The notes beneath the pieces are model-generated. The model saw only the letters and a program-made list of their open reading frames with translations, did no database searches and was not told the origin of the DNA. Shown here piece by piece: positions 48,663-60,924 of a stretch of 64,000 bases of DNA. Source of the DNA: Eutreptiella sp. 'Long Island Sound 2002' (taxonomy: Eukaryota > Euglenozoa > Euglenophyceae > Eutreptiales > Eutreptiaceae); NCBI GenBank assembly GCA_964036045.1, contig OZ038385.1:55021419-55085418 (forward strand), read 5' to 3'. A program made the position numbers and the translations under genes. Positions within the stretch are counted from its first letter, which is position 1. Every line of letters begins with the position of its first letter.

Positions 48663-51600
48663 CGTAAACATACATCAGCACAGTTGTGCGTGATTGAATG
48701 AGTATGTGTGGGTGGGTGGGTGGGTGTATTTGTGTATCTCAGTGAACGAGCCAATGAGCGCGTGCTCATTGGCATTCGTGCTCATTGGCATTGGTGGTGC
48801 AGAGTTGCTGTTGCTGTGATACAAAATGATGCTGTGTCACAAGCGCATCAAACGCAGACGCCGCCATTGTTTACTTCCATATTTTTCAGTGATTTGTCTC
48901 AAGGTCGTTTTGGGTGTCTTACACAAGCACAAAGCACACAAGCACACAAGCACAAAGGCGACGTGCAGAAGCATAGGCAAGGCGCATTTCTCCTGTGTGT
49001 TAGGGTGAGGCCAGTTTGATGGCCATGCGTGACTTTGTCATGCATGACTTGGAGTTGCTCAGTGTGGTCTGTCACAGAGCTATTTCGCACGATTTACCGT
49101 TATCTGTAAATGAGTTTTGATTCCCCGTCGGAAATACGATTCATTCGTTGCAACCAACCTAATCCTTCGACTTTTGCAGAGCTAGGGCAGGCTTTCAAAT
49201 CGCCTCTTCCTTTGTGAACTCCTGAACATCACCCTCAGTGGAGGCTATATTTGGGCTCATAATGGCCGCCCTTTTGTTTGTAACCCACTGGCTTTTCAAT
49301 TCCTGTGGCTCGTAAGTTGCATCCCAGATGGTGATGGTTTGTGTATCCCCTTTAAGCCACCTCTGTCCCATGCCTTCGTCAGCTAGGGCTGCAGTCTGTG
49401 GTCCAACGCCCCGGGGTTGGTGACAGATGAACAGCGCACTATGTCCTTTAACTTTGCATGCGGATCCCGGAATATCTCACAGAAAATTTCCAGAATCCTC
49501 TAGTAACCAACCTCGCATCACCTGGATCCGGATACCACTTCCAAATAAATGGACTCTCTGGGCAAGCTGATCAATGCCTGTGTGAATATTGCATTCCTCA
49601 AGCACTCCGTTTCTTGTTGTTCCACATGGGAAAAAAATCCCTCCCTAGCCTCTATTTTGCAGTTCAGCAAAATCCATCACAATCAAAAATTCAGCAAAAT
49701 TATCACAATTGAGTGGCCGCCCTGTACTCCTTCTCCCGTTTCTCGTCCCATTTTGCTGCCTTGCAGTCACCCAGAACTCGTTTCTTGTGGCGTTGTTTCC
49801 GCGCTCCAAACGGTCTTCATGCTCCGGTGTCAATACATGTAGTGCTCCACAATATATGTGTCTCTCACATTTCTGGTCATGGAATGGGACAATAAACCCC
49901 CTTTCTCACAAAATTTGCAGAAGAACAGCCTGTTGATGTCGTACAGCCCATGCTCGCCATACTTGTCAACGCGTTGGTCCCCCGCTGTGTAGCAACACGC
50001 TTTCTGGCACTTGCTGGCCTGGGTTCTGTAGGCGTCCTTTTTTGACAGGAGTCTTGGCACTGCTCTCATTGTTACTTGGTGCTGATGAAGTTGCAGCTGT
50101 TCTTGCAAAAAACGGAGATGGTTGAAAATACCGCACACACAAAGAACACAACAGAGATCCCATTGCAACGGCTGGGTGTTGTTCCTCAAATGGAGCCTGC
50201 TGAGGCCCTGTCACTGACCCATGACCTGCTATGTGTACTCTCAATGGACACTTGGTGGAACTTCGGTCACGAGTTAAAAAAAAAAAAAAAAGAGCCTGCT
50301 GAGTTGCGTCAAGGTCGTTGACTGAAGTCACTGGTGACCCCATGCTGCCACCAACAGAACACTTTTCCATGAAAATTTCTTGTTAACAAAAGGTGAGCAC
50401 AGTTGCACAGAGATGTTTCTCATTACAACGCAGGAACCTTCATTAAATTGTCTGTTTTACTGCTGCAGCCAGAAATCTACTGTTTTGGGCTGGTTCGAGG
50501 AAACTGGGTCCCTGAAACAGGGGGGGTTGCTACGGGTCACTCCAGAAACGTCCGACTACTTGCTCCACCCATCTGTCTGCTGGCATGCATTTCTTGCATG
50601 TCCAGCGTGGCGTGTGAACAGTCGTGAACCTTCATACCCACGGTCACCTGTGATGCCAAAACAAAAACAACTGCTGCAATACATTACATGGCCCCGTCTC
50701 AGTTGACCATCAACCGCCGTTGACCACAACACCGCCTCCGGTGGATCGCCAGTTTTGCTGTAGTTCCAAGGCAATCGTTTTGGGGGTGGTGCATCCCCCT
50801 TCCCCCAACTGCCAACACACCACAGTACAAGCCAAGCTCATTCGCCTGGCTGGCTGATTGCTACCCTGCTGGGTCTTGTGTGGGTTTGGTCAAGGCTTCT
50901 AGTCGCCTTGCTGGGATCCTGCTATCCCCCCCCTCCCCCTCCTCCGGCCCGGAGTGTTTGCATCCGCAAGTACCAACCGACACCATTCTTGCTTTTATGG
51001 CAACCCCCCACCCTCTATTGTATGTGGGTCAATCTCCTTTCCGCTCGAAGCTACTCGGGGCGTAGACACAGCATTCGTTCAGTAGTGTGTGCTGGAAAAA
51101 GGAGCTTTTGCAATCCTCCTCTGGAAATTATGTGGTTGCTATCAGGGGGGTTTCAGACCATTTTGATCATCAGACCGGAATGCCATCACAGCTGCCAGCA
51201 GTGTTCCTCAGCCTGTAGGCCACCCATACAGATTGCAAGAGGGCTTCCATTGGGAGTGGCTGGGCCAAATGTGGCAGCAGAGCGCTCATTTTGTTCATCG
51301 ACGCATGCCGTCGTGCAGTGTGGTTTTGTTTTGGAGGGATCGTGTCCGTAACACGGCATGTGCATATGGCAACAAGTGCACCATTGTCCAGCTTGGCCCA
51401 AACTGGATGCAGAAGCATGGCATTGTTCTCTGCGGGGTGGTCCATGCCTGGGGCACTCTTAAGAGTTTTAAATGTTGTTCATTCAGATTGCGTCACTCTT
51501 TAGCCCATGGGATGCTGCCACAGGGCTGCTGTATTTAAATTTGTCACCCCCCCCGAGAAAGGGTTTCGATTGTCATGACTCTGTCATCCTTTCTCAGCCT

Positions 51601-52690
51601 TTAGGACATGCAAAGGTTTTGTGCATTGCTGCCGACACATAACTCCTACAACCAAACCACGACTCTCGGAAATGAGGTGAACAAAAGGATGTGAGCAATC
51701 ATTTTGCAATTGACGAAGAAAGACGCCAAAACCCAGGGTGTTTTGTCACCCTGTGTCAGCCAAAGACCTTTGTCAGCCATAGACATCCTCCAGCAACATC
51801 CGAATTCAGGGTTGACTCATTTTGCCCCCCAAATCATCTCCATCAGAAGACATGAGGAGCACCTGAAGTGCTGCTCAATGATGCCGAAATGCCTCGGATC
51901 ATTTGATTTGTCAGGAAACGGGCTGTGAATTTGCAGAGAAACACAGTCAATGGGTGACGCAGCGACTGAGGCACAGGGAAACATGACGTCAATGTGTGTG
52001 AAGAGTGGAGGTAGTCAACAGATATTCTGGAACAGTGGGGCAGGGCGGTCGAGGTGAACTCTAACAACGTGTTGTACCGTGCAGCAGACACTATGGAGGA
52101 CAGTGGCAACTGTCCCCCCCCCCCCCTCCCTTATACAAGCACTGCCTTGTCTAAGCATGGGGACCCGTCTGGCCATTGTTTTCCTAATTTTCAGCGTGCT
52201 TGCGCAAGGGGGAGGGGGGATACCCATGAGCATGTGGACAGAACATGCGAATTTATCAGGGGAAGCACTACTAGGGGGGAGCGGCAGCGCGCCAGGCATC
52301 TTTTTGGGCCGTTTTTGACACGGAGCTGTAATCTAGGCTTCTTGTGTGGCCCCTTTCCGGTTGAAGATATGGGGGATTTTCACAAGTTTTCTGTTCAAAA
52401 CCCGGATTTTTTTTGGCTTCTTATGCATTTTGGATGTGGCATATTTGAATTGTCACCCATTTTTACCCGGATTTACCCATTTTCCATCCCTCTCTTCCCC
52501 CCACTGGGGAGCCCGAGAAGGCAGGGGTGATGTAGACATATTGATCTATGCAGGGGTGATGTAGCCATATTGATCTATCCCCACTATGGGGACCCCTTAT
52601 GGGCCATGGGTCCAAGTTTCACCTCATGTTTAAACTGAAAAAAGCAACTCAGCCGCCGCGCAAGATGAGGGATAGGATGAGGCAGATGTG
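48663..52690. other. Downstream of the kinase, no recognised genes
   Basis: A (GTGG)n-like run lies at 48708-48728. A 'cacaagcacaaag' tandem lies at about 48925-48960, an A run at 50277-50292 and a C run at 52117-52127. A 28-29-bp tandem duplication ('aggggtgatgtag' and 'catattgatctat') lies at about 52522-52578. Long open frames (50878-51351, 52054-52530) lack motifs or splice structure that I can support. Confidence 0.5.
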
Positions 52691-52700
52691 TGTGTGAGAT

Positions 52701-52961
52701 GTGTGTGTGTTATGCTGCCAGAAGCGCTCCACCATCACAGTTTGTGGTGAGTGCCAGGAGCATTATTGTGAAGAATGTATTGATGCCCACACTTGTGGGG
52801 AACAAGTTGTTTATTCGGCAATACATGATGGACACACATTGATGTTGAATTCAATTATTTGGACTTATGGAACGGATTTGTGGGGAAGTTTTGCGGTCCA
52901 CTCTGGTCGACTTGGGGGGGTCCTCTGGGGGAGGGTAAATCTGGGGTGCCGGGATAGTTAA
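52701..52961 (+). CDS. Small Cys-rich zinc-finger ORF fragment
   Basis: The pattern reads CVLCCQKRSTITVCGEC, then YCEECIDAHTC: CxxC-x(8)-CxxC-x(4)-CxxC-x(3)-HxC. This spacing resembles B-box-type fingers and also the C-terminal cysteine-rich finger of piggyBac-type transposases. The frame is open upstream only through a GT-rich stretch and has no ATG before the motif. The part after ~52860 is not protein-like. It is probably a single exon or a transposon relic. Confidence 0.35.
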   Translation: MCVLCCQKRSTITVCGECQEHYCEECIDAHTCGEQVVYSAIHDGHTLMLNSIIWTYGTDLWGSFAVHSGRLGGVLWGRVNLGCRDS

Positions 52962-53519
52962 TACAAAAGTAGCGCGCCAGGCGCGCGCCGGGCAAACCCC
53001 CCCCCCCCCCCGGGGTTGTATTTTCAGAATCGTTCATGGAATGCATGCATAGCAAGAACAGTGCAGAGGTGGTGTTCTGGTTTGCTGTCCAGGGGGATCT
53101 GGTTGGTATTGTGCAGGCAGGGGGGAGTTCTGTGGTGTTAGCACCCCATCATACTCCATCTAATTTATTTTGTCTCCACCACCCTGCTCTCCTCTATTCT
53201 GCCTGTGCTACCTGATCGTCTCGGTGCCTGTTCACGACCGTTTTGATGGGACTGTTGAGGTGTCGACGGCAAGCACCAGCAGCTCCCAGCCGGCCGACCG
53301 CAGTTGTTCTCCATTGGATGGTAGTTGGCGGTGCCCGATGGATTCTTCGGCGGATTGCTGCATAGCCCTGATAGATTTTTTGTTTTGGGTTTTGTGCAAC
53401 AAGGTGTGCATTTCTCCCCCTGGCTCTCAGCTACGGGTACAGCTTCAGGTCCAGAGTGCAACCCCACCCCCCCCTCCCTGACCCCCAACTCTTTGCAGGC
53501 CACCCTGTCAGAACGACAT

Positions 53520-54165
53520 CAGGTGTTGTTTCCGCAGCTGTTGGACGGGGCAGGGGAGAACGTCAACGCCCAGGGAGGACCAAGCCCAGGAAAGGGCCAT
53601 GGAAGAGCCAGCGGTGAGGAGACCTGAGCTATTGGTGAGGGTCCTTCCCTCGTGGCGTGTACATTCAGGGGGAGACATAGGGAGGTGGCAAGCAGGACGG
53701 CCCTGCTCCAGCCTCTACGCTGACCCTTGTATGCACACCTGTAGGACCTTTATGGGCTAATTTGTTTCCGCAACTGCTGGACGGCCGAATCAAGCAGGGT
53801 CACCAGGGCTCTCCATCCCCAACAACGAGAAGAAGGGTCGGGGCAGGGCGGGCGGCAAGAACACCACGGGACCGGGACCCGGGCGGGCATCTACCGCGTG
53901 GTCTCTTTGCGCTGGGCATCACCAAGGGGGCGGCGCCAGCACAGTTGCGCGAGGAGAAGAGAGACAGGGCGCATACGCCCCCAAGAGGCTCGGAGGCCCC
54001 GGGTGCGGGGCACAGCAGGTCCAGCACTGAGGACACCTGAGCCCGGGCACGGGTCCTCCTCTCACACCGTGTACACCGAGAAACTGTTTCTGCGCTAACC
54101 CCTGTACGCACATATACAGTGCAGGACCTAAATAGGCTGACCTGTTTCCGCAACTGTTGGAATCA
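53520..54165. repeat. Spaced repeat with TGTTTCCGCAACTGTTGGA boundary
   Basis: The block TTTCCGCA[GA]CTG[TC]TGGA occurs at about 53530, 53766 and 54147. Intervening segments share 'ccaggg..ccccaa', 'gaggacctgagc' and 'cgctgacccttgtatgcaca' type sequences, which suggests ~240-380-bp diverged tandem copies. Confidence 0.6.
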
Positions 54166-57100
54166 GGGAATTTGGCGTTCTTTTTCCTGGTTGTCTGTGA
54201 TGATCAAGGTTTTCTGGTGATTTCGGGCTGGGAATGGTATTTCAGGGATGCTGATTCCTGTCCTGCCACTTTTTTCTCTCCTTTGGACATGATTTTGATA
54301 CCACCACAGATATGGCTGTCTGATTTCATAGTGTGCACAAACATCGCCCTTGTCATCACAACAGGAGTGTTGTTTCCAACATTTTCAGTGTGTTTACCGT
54401 TGTTCTTGCAACGGGGGGTTGCTTCCAACCAGCCTTGCTATCTCTTCCCTGTCTTTTTTGCTCCCTCTAGTGATGTGTTCTTCCTGATTGTTGACCTTTT
54501 TCTCTCTCCATTGATTGCTGACCAAATGAATGAACACCAAATATCAAATTTGGTCCTGTTCTGTTGTCAAAACTCTTATGAATGGCATCATCTGGTGAGT
54601 GAATTTTTGGTGTTGGGTTTCCGACGCTAATGCATTTTTTGGTTTTCTCCATAATGCTGAGGATCAATGGAGAGATTGGCACCCATGAGGCATGTGCTGG
54701 GTTATGTTCGCACCTTGTCGAACAAGGCACGTGATTCTCGGGAAGCACGCAGAATGATCAAAAATACATGCTGGGCATGTTTCTGCCCCTATTTTATGTG
54801 TTTTTCACACAGTTTGACCCTTCTGGAGGTTTGAGGCGGTTGAATGCGAGGGACTGCAGTGAGGGACTGCAGTGAAAACGCTTGAGGGAAAGAGTAGTTG
54901 CAGGTGAGATGATGAAGTGAAGAGATCGAGAAGTTAGATGAAGCAGGGGGATGATGAGTGGAATTTGTAATTTAATGAAGGATGTGTATGACAGAAATCT
55001 GTGTCTGACAGCAGATGTGTGGCCGCCAGGCATACCCTGATGGTTGTTTCCACTGGGAATTTTGCGGACTGTCTTCAAAAACTAGTTGAGCAGACCAGCA
55101 TGTCAAACCTTTACGGACCGTAGCATAGCCATGATTCCACTCCCCAAAAGGGGCCACTCTCAACACTAGCGGAAAACCCAAAAAGAAAAACACAGTTTGA
55201 CCCTTGGGTTGGTTCATGGGGAGGACTGTGGCCAATGCATCTTGGGATATGCGCCTTGCAAAGTGCAACTTTCAGGGTACGCCAGGGTATGCCAGGGTAT
55301 GACCTCGTATCGATTTCCCGGAGGGAGTGGTTTTGTAAATACACCCCATATATAATTTGCGTTGCTCTCATTGATTGCCTCTGACATATTATGGATGCTG
55401 AAGTCAGGCTGAGTGGTTTGAAGTCACGGCATTGCTCCAATTGGCACCATGTGCACATTGGCATGCAAAGTCAAACGTTCTTTGTTTGTTGTCCAAGTCA
55501 GGGGTAGTGTATGGGTGTCTCTTTGGCATTGGTTTGAGGTGGTTGGTGCACTCACCCATCGTTGTGCTCATCCAAGCCCTATTGATTAAATGATCATCCC
55601 AGTTACCATGCACACTGATGCCCACACCACTGCTTTCAGGGCGACAGGGTGGGTCTGTTCTGCGCCACCCGCACTGCTGATGCCCACATCGGGTCACAAT
55701 GACAGGGTTGGCATGGGGACCAGTGTGTGCTGATCGCCACTAGTGATTCCTTTGTCGGGGGAATGCAGAAACACGCCATTCTCTGCTCACTGATTCAGAA
55801 AGGATTTTTTGCATGCACACAAAATTTCTTTTTTTTCGAGGTTTTCCTTGACTGTTCTCCCTGCATTGTGCCTTAAAGTGGGCTTGGGTGGTGCCATTTT
55901 TTAGCGGTTCCCATTTGGCCAAACTGTCCACTGTATGCACATTGGAAGTTCCGAACGCTAAATCTCTTTCTTTTCCCCTCTCCAATTACAATGAAAAATC
56001 CTGAGGGCATTGGAGTTAGCCTGGCCCCCCTACATCTTTCACTGTCCTGAGATGGCTGTTGGCATAGTCCATGCTCCATATGCCGTTTCTACAAGTACGT
56101 AACTGCCAGCCTTGCCGCTCTATGCAAGAGGCAGCCCCTGGTCCCAAGAGAATGTGTGCACTGTTAAAGGCATACAGCGAGGGGATGTGTTTCCTCAAGC
56201 GGACATTATCACAATATCCGGACCCCAAACAAATGTTTGCGAGCGGTGCGAGCAAATAAGAGTTTTCGATTTTTTGTATGTATCTAGACTGTATTACTCC
56301 TCAGTTGCAATTTGTTGCCGGGCCACCCTGGTCCAAAAGGCCCTGCCCCCCCCCCCCCCCACCCACCCATCTATTTGAAGCAGCCTTTAGGCTGCACTGT
56401 CTGACTGCATAGTACGACTCTGTACACATGCCAGCCCGGACACAGACGAGACTGTATGGTGATTGCTGAAAACTAATCGCAGATTCTTGAATCCGTGAGC
56501 TCTCTTAGCGTTGCCGGCACTCTTTGACACGTTTGCTGAACGAGGGTTGTCAACGATCAGTGACCCTCCACCTTGGGTTGGTGGAGCTGTCATCATCAGG
56601 GACAAACTCACCTCGCACAAACAGAAGGCCCCGCATCTGTGTTTTTGGACAGATTGTGGTAAACCTGCATGTGTACCACCCACGCCTTTGTTGACCCCAT
56701 CCTGTGCCTCAATTGAGTAGGACCCCCAAGCAGCGAGCACCCAGGACACAAAGTGTTGGAATTCAACTCAGCTCTTCAGTTCGGTTGTCCACTGCAGGAC
56801 TCCAAACAAGAATGAACTATTTGGAACTGAATTATCACCTATCTACAATTCTGACCCCCTACCTACAGGTGCAGCCAATGAAAAAACCTTTAAGACAACG
56901 ATGATTGGTCAGCGGGTGCTTTGTTGATGCTCAAGCTTTATCGCAGGCATCTCAGAACCAGCCCTGGCAAACACACGGTTGTTCTGGCGACCCAATCCCC
57001 AGGAGCAGACCTCATAGCATCTATGGACAGGGTCCAAAAAGTCCCTGTTCCACGCCCCCTGCTCCCCTCTAGTGTCCCCTCTTCACCCATTGTGACCCAC

Positions 57101-58000
57101 TCCCTTTTCCCATTGACCAAGTCACTCATTCTCCAAGCCCAAGTACCTGGAAAGGCCATGTTGTTTTTTGGCCTCATTTGGTGGTGCTTTGCTCATCTGT
57201 GGCATGCCTCTACAGTGATGTGCTTTGTTTAGTGTGCCCATGTTCGCATTTTATTTTTCTTAGCTTACCAAATTTGTACCCGCGATAATTGATTCAGCAG
57301 GGTCCCAGCAAGGCATCAGAGGTGGTCACCTTACCGGTGATCACCTTACCTTTGCTGTCAAGGAGACTCTGTGCATGGGGAAGGGGACCATTCTGCAAGG
57401 CTGCCCATGCTCAAGCTGATGGCCGCACACCACACCTCACCCTGACTTGTGTTGTGAAACTATTGCCAGCAATTCTGAAGCGATCCCTCCAATTTCCCCC
57501 TAACCCTGCAGATTCTTCTGGATTGCGGCCTTTTTCCGTCCTTTGCTTCTTGCACTTTACCCCCAATTTTGCCGTTGAGTCCTGGCGTCTCTGGTATAGT
57601 CCTGTTCTTGGTGAGTCCAAGGGGTCTAGAGCAGCACCTTTGCCCTGGTTGCCCAAACATTTGTTTGCATTGCTCCACAATAAGAAGGGCTCAAGCTGCA
57701 AGCACCATGAATTCATACCCTTTCTACCCATAGTATCAGGGTGTGCATGTGCTTTTCTCAAGGCAGTGATTTGTGCAAAGCTCCTTGGGGGGGGGGCTAG
57801 CGCTGGGCATATTTTTTTGACCATTCCCCACCCTTGCCTGTTTTTGCCCCCCCCCCCCCCCTCACCAAACATTCTGCCGGCGATGTAGCCTCCTCTGATT
57901 TGGTCCCGTTCTATTGGGGTCATCGCCCATCCCCGCATGCTGGCCTCTGCACTAGCTGATATTTTGTACAACAGTACAAGCAGCCATTGCCCAGTACCAA
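54166..58000. other. No recognised genes
   Basis: Open frames such as 54157-54630 (hydrophobic because the strand is T-rich) and 57289-57888 have no recognisable motif. Poly-C runs lie at about 56345-56361 and 57848-57861. A short tandem 'gagggactgcagt' lies at 54848-54873, and the dispersed element at 55012-55135 is listed separately. Confidence 0.45.
55012..55135. repeat. Dispersed repeat, copy 1
   Basis: It carries 'tgtggccgccaggcatac', 'cctgatggttg', and later 'gaccagcatgtcaaacct' with 'ttacggaccgt'. It matches 61733-61856 in the same order and spacing. Confidence 0.6.
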
Positions 58001-58019
58001 CCCCTACCCCTACATGGGG

Positions 58020-58137
58020 GTACCGTCACTTGGCCCAAAAGGCATAGGAAACACTAGGCGCCAAAGGCGCAGAAGACAAATTTTCTTCAGGTTACACTGG
58101 AACTGGGGTTGGAGGGCACCGTCACTTGGTGACCTTC
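58020..58137. mobile_element. Dispersed GGCGCC-hairpin element, copy
   Basis: The element runs ACCGTCACTTGGCCCAAAA, then GGCGCCAAAGGCGC (58057-58070), then GAAGACAAATTTTCTT, and ends with a second ACCGTCACTTGG. The copy at 60791-60907 has the same layout. Confidence 0.7.
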
Positions 58138-60790
58138 CCTCCCCCCCAAATGGGGGGACCGGCCTGACATTAGGGGGGGGGGGGGTACAAGGGGGGCGGG
58201 GAGTATGTACAGAGGTTTGCACCTTGGGGTCCACCGTCCTGCCCTGTCTGGACCGTTGAACTCCCCCTCCCCCCCTCCAAATAGGCAACAGGGGAATAGC
58301 TGACCCAAACCAGACTAAGCAACATTTGATGGTCCAATTGGACAAAGTCAAGGTGACATTCAGCACTGTTTTGGATTGGATTGTGCGAGCTGTGACTGTA
58401 TAGCCTATGTCATGCGGGCTATATCAGTAGCTAAGTATCCGTTGCTTCACAGCCTCCAGGATTTTTTGGGACCGTTGTTCTTGTGGTCCGTTGTTCTTGT
58501 GGTGATTGCAGTCGGAAAGAGGGTTTTGCTGAGTGGGGTTGAGGGTGGGTGTATCAACCTTTCTTAGTTGGGCCCTTGCTTGCATTGGTTGACTGCCAAC
58601 TCAATACCTGTGATGACGACTCTGCAGGCCTCGGATTCAACTGAGAATGAAGTGTGGTATACCTCCTCCATTTTACAGCTCGAGAAACTACAGCCTTGCA
58701 AGGTGTCCCTCTGTCCATCAGCAAGGTTGGCAGCATGCGGAGCCCTCGCTGAGCGATTCACAAGCCCATTCACTCCCTAGCAGGGGATGCAGGGGCAACA
58801 ATCTATTGTGCAGTCCATGCTGGCAATTTCCTGTACAACAACACAGAAATTGAACCTGGGTTTCAGAGGAGCATGTTGAAGGGCCCCCTGAGTAAGTTGT
58901 ATGACAACACAAACGATCTCATAGCTGTGTGTGCTTCGTGGCCTAAGTCACGCGCCACAGCTTGCTGATCTGTGACTACATCTTGGAGTGGCTTCCGCCA
59001 TGGTTGCTCTGTTTTTGCACTGTGGCTTCCAGCAATCCGGGTGGGGCCTTCCACAAACCAAACAAGAGCCATTGTGACTCTTGTTTAGCTGCTCCAGGGT
59101 GCAATTGGAGCTGCCAGCAACCAGGTTCTATTTTTCTTTGTTCCTGGGAATATGTACATCACTACACCAAAACTCCCTCACCTCTTGCTTGCGTGTCTGT
59201 TCCCTGCATTTTGGCTGATAACTGCTACTTTCCTTATGACTGAGCACCTGTTGGATAATAATGGGCATTTCATTTGACCGCACTCTACTGTCATTTTGCA
59301 GTGCTGTTTCCGAGGATAGTGCTATTTTTAGAGAAAAGTGGAGGTATTGTGCAAAATTGACGACCTTTGTGATTTCTGAGCGCTTGCCCAATGCTCTAAG
59401 AGTTCCGTAATTGCTTTATGACCCCCATGCCCTCCTGCTCGACGAACAAGTGGTGTTTTCTGGCCAACACAGCGAGCACGTGGTGACTAGGCCAGAGAAT
59501 TGCATCAAGGAGGTCTCTAAGGTGACATCTGAAGGGATAACCAAAATCCCCTTTTCACCAGAACGATGCTTCCAAATTGAAGCGTCCACCCTTAGTTGTG
59601 CTCTTCAGGTTTTCAGTGAGGCCAATTGTGGCTGTTCGTTGCTATTTGTCTTGGTTTGCGGATGAGTTTAGGCGGATAATTTCCAGTGGCAAGCATCAAT
59701 TGTGTGCCGCAGTCTATGTGTTTACAGACTGTTGCAGACATTTGTCTCCTGCGTCACAAAAGTGTTTCCAACAGCATTCGGTCTGTGGTTGAGATGGGTG
59801 TGGGGGCATGGTACATGATAAGTCGTTGAGGCACAGATATGGCCCCGAAAACAGAACGCACGGTACTTTTGCACCAGCATCTCACCACGGCCTTCCCCCA
59901 GAGAGTCATTGTGTGGCTTGCTCAGGTGGTGACTCTTGGGAGAAATGCAATTTTGCGTGTGGGTGGGTATCTGAGCGGATGAGAGTATGAGCCGATGGGC
60001 TGCTCAAATAGCACTCTGTGACAGCTCAATCTTTCTGATGGGTGTGTTCAGCCACAAGGATGAGACAGATGGTCTTGGTCCTTCTTCACACGGAGTTGAA
60101 CCAATGCGGAATAGATGAAATCAGAACTGGAAGAGCCCCTAAGGGTGTCACTCTCAGTCAATCGCCAGGTCTATTGTTGCTCGGCAATGCTGTGTAGGGT
60201 GACTTGATGCGTTCAATTCAGGATCTCAAACACCATCCCTACCAGGTGACCCTCAGGGAAACACCGGTAGGGCCACAAAGCCTTCAAGCCCAAGGCCCAT
60301 GCTCCATAATATGCACTCTCTCTCTCAAACACCATCTGTGTTTTCTTGCAGGTCTGTTCTGCCTCACATCAACTCTGCAATTTTCTCACCCATTCTGCCC
60401 CTAAACTAAACCCCAGTAAGCGAAGCAGGTTTGCATGCATACAGCCCTACAACTTGGCCAGCATGGGGTGGGACTGGCACAAAACTCAGGCCCAGCCTGT
60501 CACATAGCCAGCATTGGGGTTCAGGTGCAAAACACAACAAAAGCAAACCATGAGAGCTGGAAATGGTGGTGCGGGATTGGGGGTGCTTTGCTGGGGGGCT
60601 CGCTTGGCGGCACACAAAATGTTGTTGAACAATAGATATTTCGCGATTTCGTTGTGGTTACAGGTGTCTCCAACATATTCATGGGCAGAGCAACAGACAT
60701 GTCAGGTGATGCACATCGCCCCCCCTCCTTTTTGCAACCCCCCCCCCCCCTTTGCAATCTCCCCCCTTGCAATCCCCCCCCCCCCCCGAG

Positions 60791-60907
60791 ACCGTCACTT
60801 GGCCCAAAAAGCATCGGAAATAGTAGGTGCCAAAGGCGCCGAAGAAAAGTTTTCTTGGGCCATTCTAGAATTCGGCGGGGGGGGGGGGGGACTGTCACTT
60901 GGTGACT
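60791..60907. mobile_element. Dispersed GGCGCC-hairpin element, copy
   Basis: The layout is the same as at 58020: ACCGTCACTTGGCCCAAAAA, GGTGCCAAAGGCGCC at 60826-60840, AAGTTTTCTT, a G run, then CTGTCACTTGGTGAC. It is flanked by long C tracts (60738-60750, 60774-60787, 60908-60924). Confidence 0.7.
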
Positions 60908-60924
60908 GCCCCCCCCCCCCCCCC

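Noticed and set aside
54157-54630. 157-codon hydrophobic protein
   Set aside because: The hydrophobicity follows from a T-rich strand. There are no splice signals or motifs, and it spans a repeat boundary.
57289-57888. 199-codon plus-strand open frame
   Set aside because: Pro-rich tail from a poly-C tract, an equal ORF on the minus strand and no recognisable domain.
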